Below, in pieces: positions 5,599 to 8,671 of a stretch of DNA of 8,671 nt. The stretch is taken from contig JAIRZP010000264.1 of NCBI GenBank assembly GCA_031267175.1, positions 1 through 8,671 of the forward strand. Reading direction: 5' to 3'. Made by a program: the position numbers and the translations under genes. Every line of letters starts with the position of its first letter. The first letter of the stretch is position 1. Source of the DNA: Coriobacteriales bacterium. GTDB taxonomy: Bacteria; Actinomycetota; Coriobacteriia; Coriobacteriales; UBA8131. The notes under the pieces are model-generated. The model saw only the letters and a program-made list of their open reading frames with translations. It did not search any database and was not told where the DNA came from.

Positions 5599-8500
5599 CG
5601 GTGCCTTGTCTTCCTTTCGAGGATTGTCAGCGCCAGGATAAGCACGACGGCAAGTGCTGAGGCAACAGCGCCTTCTTTTTGCAATGGCACGTCAAAGCGC
5701 AGCACACATTCGTTGTATCCGGCGGCTACCGGCAGGGCCATAAAGAGCGAGTCGACCCTGAGTATCTCAATGGGCTCCCCGTTTACGGTCGCACTCCACC
5801 CCTTTGTGTAAGGCAAAGGCGCAAAGGCGTAGCCGGGCTTGCTCGCATCAACGGAAAAGCTGAGGACATTCTTGTCTCGCGACAGAGCAGAGATGTCCGC
5901 AGGCTCGCCAGTAAGCAGATCGCCTGCACCGCCTTGGCCCTGCGCCCGTTGGTTTGACGCTTGCTCCAAGCTCGTAAGCGCCGTGTCGTAACCGTCCTGT
6001 TCATCAATGACTATCGCCTGCTGCAAGATAGTATCTTTTTGCTCCCGACTCGCAGGCTTGAACTCGCTGAAGGGCACAGCGAGCGAGTAGAAGCTCACAA
6101 AGCTGCGGTAATTCTCATTAAGGTAGACCGTGTTCTCCACATCGTCGTCTTGTTCCGTGGACGCGAGTCCGTCAGAGCCCTCGCCAGGGTCGTTGCTGGA
6201 AGGCACGGCCACAGGCACAAAACCGGCAGGGATTTCTGACGCACGGACATTGCTTGCTATGAGGTACTTCAGCCCAACGATATTCGCAATCGTTTCGTTA
6301 AGGCGCGCGTCATGGGCCATGTCTATATAGTGGTAGGTGCCCGGCAATATCGAATCCGTGCCAGGGCAGTAATCCTCCAAAAGGCTGTGCGTGTACTTGT
6401 TATGGAGGGTGTCATACCAGCTGAGCCCGTAATAATCCGCGCCTTTAGGTAGATCTAACGTATAAAGCGAGGCAAAGCTGCTATCTCGCAAAAACTCAAT
6501 CCGATAGACATCCTTATCGCTTTGCTGCCTGTTACCGTAATCATAAGAAGTATCAATCTGCCTGCTATAGGCTGTTGCCTGTTCGGTTGTCATGAAGCCT
6601 CTGTTAAGGTTTTTTACCAGAAAAGCATCCGCGGTCACATTGGCAAACAGCAGCGCAACCATCGCAATCGTCAACCCACGGCGCGTCGTTTCGGAGCAGG
6701 CCCTGCGAGAATATATCAGCACCACAACTACGAAAAGCACTACCATAAGCAGCGGAACAGCGTTTACGCGAGATGTCTGCACATCCATGAGCAGCAAGAT
6801 AACGGTTACCGCAAGACTTACGACCAGCACGGGCAGGCTGAGCCTGCGCCTTGCGAATAATGGATCGAGAACGCCACAGACGACGATGGCAAAGACGGGC
6901 ATGACCACGCCCGTCCACCGGAACATCGGATATTGGAAGAAGTTCATCGCCGCCGCACCCAAGTCGGTACACAACAGGACGCACAGTAAGGCCACAGCAA
7001 GCAGCTTTGCGCACTGTATCCGCCTGACTCCTTTCGCAAATCCCGTCGCAAAGATGCCCGCTACATACTGCCCGCAGAAAACCCAGATCAACGAACTGAA
7101 GAATAGCTTCCCCACTTCAAACATATTCGTTCCCGAACCGACGGTGGCATTGACACCTCCAAACGCAAGGTCAGAGACCGACAGCCTGAGCATACTCGGC
7201 AGATTCGTTGCCAGAGAAAGCCATTCAGGCAGGCGATCAAGGATGCCTGCACCCGAAAGCGATAGACGTGTTGAGGAGTCCGTCATGAAGAGCAGAGCTG
7301 GCAGCAATACTACCGCAGACAGCAGCACACCCAAAAGCACCGAGAGAACAATTGCCCTCGCCCTGCGGAAGAGGGCCCTTCCCTTGTGCTTTGCGCTCAG
7401 CTGCCACAGCCGCAGGGCAAAGTAGAACACGCAGAACAGCCCTATCATCCACGAGAAATAGAGACTGTCTGCGATGATCCAGGCAACGGCTAGGCAGAGA
7501 GGAAGGCTGAACCATCTTGCGTTGCCCTGCAACGTTCGCTCCATCAACGTGAGGATGAGGATGACGGCGACCTGCAGCACAGCAAACATATAATGCTCGC
7601 CACAAATCAGCAGAAAACCGTTAAAGGCGAGCAGATACGATGCCACGACTTTGGACTTTTTGCTAAACCCGAAAAAACCCAGGTAGTAGTAGCACAGATG
7701 CCCGCAGACAAAGGGAGGCACGACGATGCAGATCATGAGGGCAAAGGGCACGACATCGCCGCCACATAGCAGGCCGAGCAACACGACCGGCAGGTAGAAC
7801 GGGTTGAGCAAGACCTCGCTGAGTTCGTTCGCGATATTCGTTGCCGCAAGATTGTCCAGGCTCAGGCCCGTCAGATCAAAGCTACCCAGCGCGTGCACTG
7901 CGTTCAACACCCGGTGCACATACTGCGACATAGTGTCAGACTGCAAGTCTACATAGCCCAAAAAGGTGCCAGCGACAGCAATCAGGCCAAAAGCCAAGAC
8001 AGCCGTAACGGATATGAGCGAGAAAAGCACAACATGCGGAGAAAGAGGTGAGGTACAGGGGAAGGATCTCTTTGCGCGAGCGGAGGAAGATGTAGGGGAC
8101 TGCGTCCCCGACGTCCCGCTCAGCGGCGACACTGCTGATGACGCCCTCGACGCACCACTCAGCGGTGGCGTGGCTGGCTGCACCCTCGACACACCGCTCG
8201 AATCTGGATGCAGAAACGCTACGAGCGCTCTCAGCAGCAAAAGAGTACTTATCCCCAACAGCAGTCCAAAGGATGCGGCCATACCATACGCGTACGCGCC
8301 TCGCGCGTGGGTGAGGAAGAGCGCAACGGCACCGTACAGGGCCGCGATAAGCAGCACAAACACTGCTGACACGGCACTACGCCGCTTTTGCCCCTTCCCG
8401 CTTTGAGCCATACCCAGCCAAAGGAGAGAGCGGCCAAGGGTGCCGAGCGCGCTGCGCACATGCCTCGACTTCCCAAGGAAGATCTCGGCCACAAGCAAGG

Positions 8501-8671
8501 TACACAGCAGCGCACCAACAAGCACGGCAAGGAGGGCGGCAGGCATCAGATACCAGATGTTCGTAAACGTGAGCGAGTCGAGAGCGAATGAGACATCCGG
8601 TTGCGTGGACAAATCCAAGCGAAGCGCAGTTACGCCGTCGGTTGGTACTTGGACAACATTTACACCGTTTA
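5571..8671 (-). CDS. YfhO-family (GT-C-like) multi-spanning membrane protein with N-terminal extension, 5'-truncated
   Basis: Very large polytopic membrane protein. Residues are numbered from the TTG codon at 8616-8618, but the frame continues without a stop to the window edge (NGVNVVQVPTDGVTALR precedes it) and no ribosome-binding site precedes that TTG. The gene therefore starts outside and encodes more than 1,030 residues. From the N-terminus: a beta-rich extracytoplasmic-looking tail ending near residue 20; hydrophobic segments at about 22-46, 84-104 and 110-136; a Ser/Pro/Thr linker with three 13-residue repeats (141-179); then the YfhO body. The body opens with a helix (197-220) and GYVDLQSDTMSQY (221-233), matching the acidic first outer loop of GT-C enzymes, and has about a dozen further helices. 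It continues with FFQYPMFRWTG (560-570), a long extracytoplasmic region (about 664-980) with YGLSWYD (730-736), IVGLKYLIAS (780-789) and LPYTKGWSATVNGEPI (935-950), and a last helix (about 983-1000). Known YfhO proteins are implicated in glycosylating lipoteichoic or wall polymers with lipid-linked sugars; the substrate here is unknown. The gene converges on the rhamnan-type operon. Confidence 0.88.
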   Translation of the reverse strand, partial: NGVNVVQVPTDGVTALRLDLSTQPDVSFALDSLTFTNIWYLMPAALLAVLVGALLCTLLVAEIFLGKSRHVRSALGTLGRSLLWLGMAQSGKGQKRRSAVSAVFVLLIAALYGAVALFLTHARGAYAYGMAASFGLLLGISTLLLLRALVAFLHPDSSGVSRVQPATPPLSGASRASSAVSPLSGTSGTQSPTSSSARAKRSFPCTSPLSPHVVLFSLISVTAVLAFGLIAVAGTFLGYVDLQSDTMSQYVHRVLNAVHALGSFDLTGLSLDNLAATNIANELSEVLLNPFYLPVVLLGLLCGGDVVPFALMICIVVPPFVCGHLCYYYLGFFGFSKKSKVVASYLLAFNGFLLICGEHYMFAVLQVAVILILTLMERTLQGNARWFSLPLCLAVAWIIADSLYFSWMIGLFCVFYFALRLWQLSAKHKGRALFRRARAIVLSVLLGVLLSAVVLLPALLFMTDSSTRLSLSGAGILDRLPEWLSLATNLPSMLRLSVSDLAFGGVNATVGSGTNMFEVGKLFFSSLIWVFCGQYVAGIFATGFAKGVRRIQCAKLLAVALLCVLLCTDLGAAAMNFFQYPMFRWTGVVMPVFAIVVCGVLDPLFARRRLSLPVLVVSLAVTVILLLMDVQTSRVNAVPLLMVVLFVVVVLIYSRRACSETTRRGLTIAMVALLFANVTADAFLVKNLNRGFMTTEQATAYSRQIDTSYDYGNRQQSDKDVYRIEFLRDSSFASLYTLDLPKGADYYGLSWYDTLHNKYTHSLLEDYCPGTDSILPGTYHYIDMAHDARLNETIANIVGLKYLIASNVRASEIPAGFVPVAVPSSNDPGEGSDGLASTEQDDDVENTVYLNENYRSFVSFYSLAVPFSEFKPASREQKDTILQQAIVIDEQDGYDTALTSLEQASNQRAQGQGGAGDLLTGEPADISALSRDKNVLSFSVDASKPGYAFAPLPYTKGWSATVNGEPIEILRVDSLFMALPVAAGYNECVLRFDVPLQKEGAVASALAVVLILALTILERKTRHRALGHSTDV
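8082..8198 (-). repeat. Three 39-nt tandem repeats encoding a 13-residue linker unit
   Basis: Within the YfhO-family gene, three consecutive 39-nt units encode SGVSRVQPATPPL (8160-8198), SGASRASSAVSPL (8121-8159) and SGTSGTQSPTSSS (8082-8120). The pattern SG-x-S begins each unit and PL ends the first two. At DNA level the best-conserved blocks are CCRCTCAGCGG and CCCTCGACRCA on the plus strand; the third unit is more diverged. The repeats form a flexible Ser/Pro/Thr-rich loop between membrane segments and precede the YfhO body. Confidence 0.75.

Noticed and set aside
6592..7425. A 277-codon open frame on the plus strand inside the YfhO-family gene
   Set aside because: It is antisense to a clear membrane-protein gene. 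Its translation is a Ser/Thr/Arg-rich composition typical of shadow frames, with no domain motif, and there is no supporting ribosome-binding site.
8095..8109. Perfect 6-bp inverted repeat GGGGAC-TGC-GTCCCC
   Set aside because: It lies inside the coding sequence of the repeat linker with no T-tract or regulatory context; in GC-rich DNA a 6-bp stem is not remarkable.
7966..8406. Plus-strand frame rich in repeated PLSG-like units
   Set aside because: It is the antisense reading of the 39-nt repeats within the YfhO-family gene; the minus-strand frame is far longer and has membrane helices on both sides.

Overview
The window is a surface-polysaccharide locus from what looks like a mid-GC bacterium. 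Base composition is in the mid-50s % GC by eye. Genes are tightly packed, with ATGA/TAATG junctions. The gene set is dTDP-rhamnose synthesis, a Wzm/Wzt-type (TagG/TagH-type) ABC exporter and a giant YfhO-family membrane protein. This combination fits a Gram-positive actinobacterium, perhaps of the class Coriobacteriia, or a higher-GC Firmicute. That placement is inference; no rRNA or other phylogenetic marker is present.

Plus strand, 1-5480: six consecutive genes with overlaps or gaps of at most 6 nt, almost certainly one transcript that begins left of the window. In order they are: the 3' two-thirds of a dTDP-glucose 4,6-dehydratase (rmlB/rfbB); a short GT2 glycosyltransferase of the rhamnosyltransferase-like type; dTDP-4-dehydrorhamnose 3,5-epimerase (rmlC/rfbC); an ABC-2 polysaccharide permease with an extra N-terminal membrane segment; its ATPase, which lacks the C-terminal carbohydrate-binding domain of long Wzt proteins; and a 655-residue protein with two GT-A domains behind a short coiled coil. 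Together they would make dTDP-L-rhamnose (with rmlA/rmlD elsewhere), build a rhamnose-containing glycan on a lipid carrier in the cytoplasm, and export it across the membrane.

Intergenic, 5481-5570: a 90-nt gap between convergent genes with no clear intrinsic terminator. It contains a degenerate copy of the last ~30 nt of the minus-strand gene, including a matching stop codon.

Minus strand, 5571-8671: one very large, 5'-truncated gene for a polytopic YfhO-family (GT-C-like) protein. The reading frame stays open to the window edge, so the true start is outside. The YfhO part (~820 residues) is preceded by at least ~195 extra residues: a beta-rich tail, three membrane helices and a Ser/Pro/Thr linker made of three 13-residue tandem repeats. 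YfhO proteins are implicated in extracytoplasmic glycosylation of cell-surface polymers, so this gene may decorate the polymer made by the facing operon.

No mobile element, tRNA, rRNA, CRISPR array or phage gene was seen. The pathway types are known. The unusual points are the domain architecture of the YfhO protein, its repeat linker, the 3'-end remnant, and the extra N-terminal helix of the permease.
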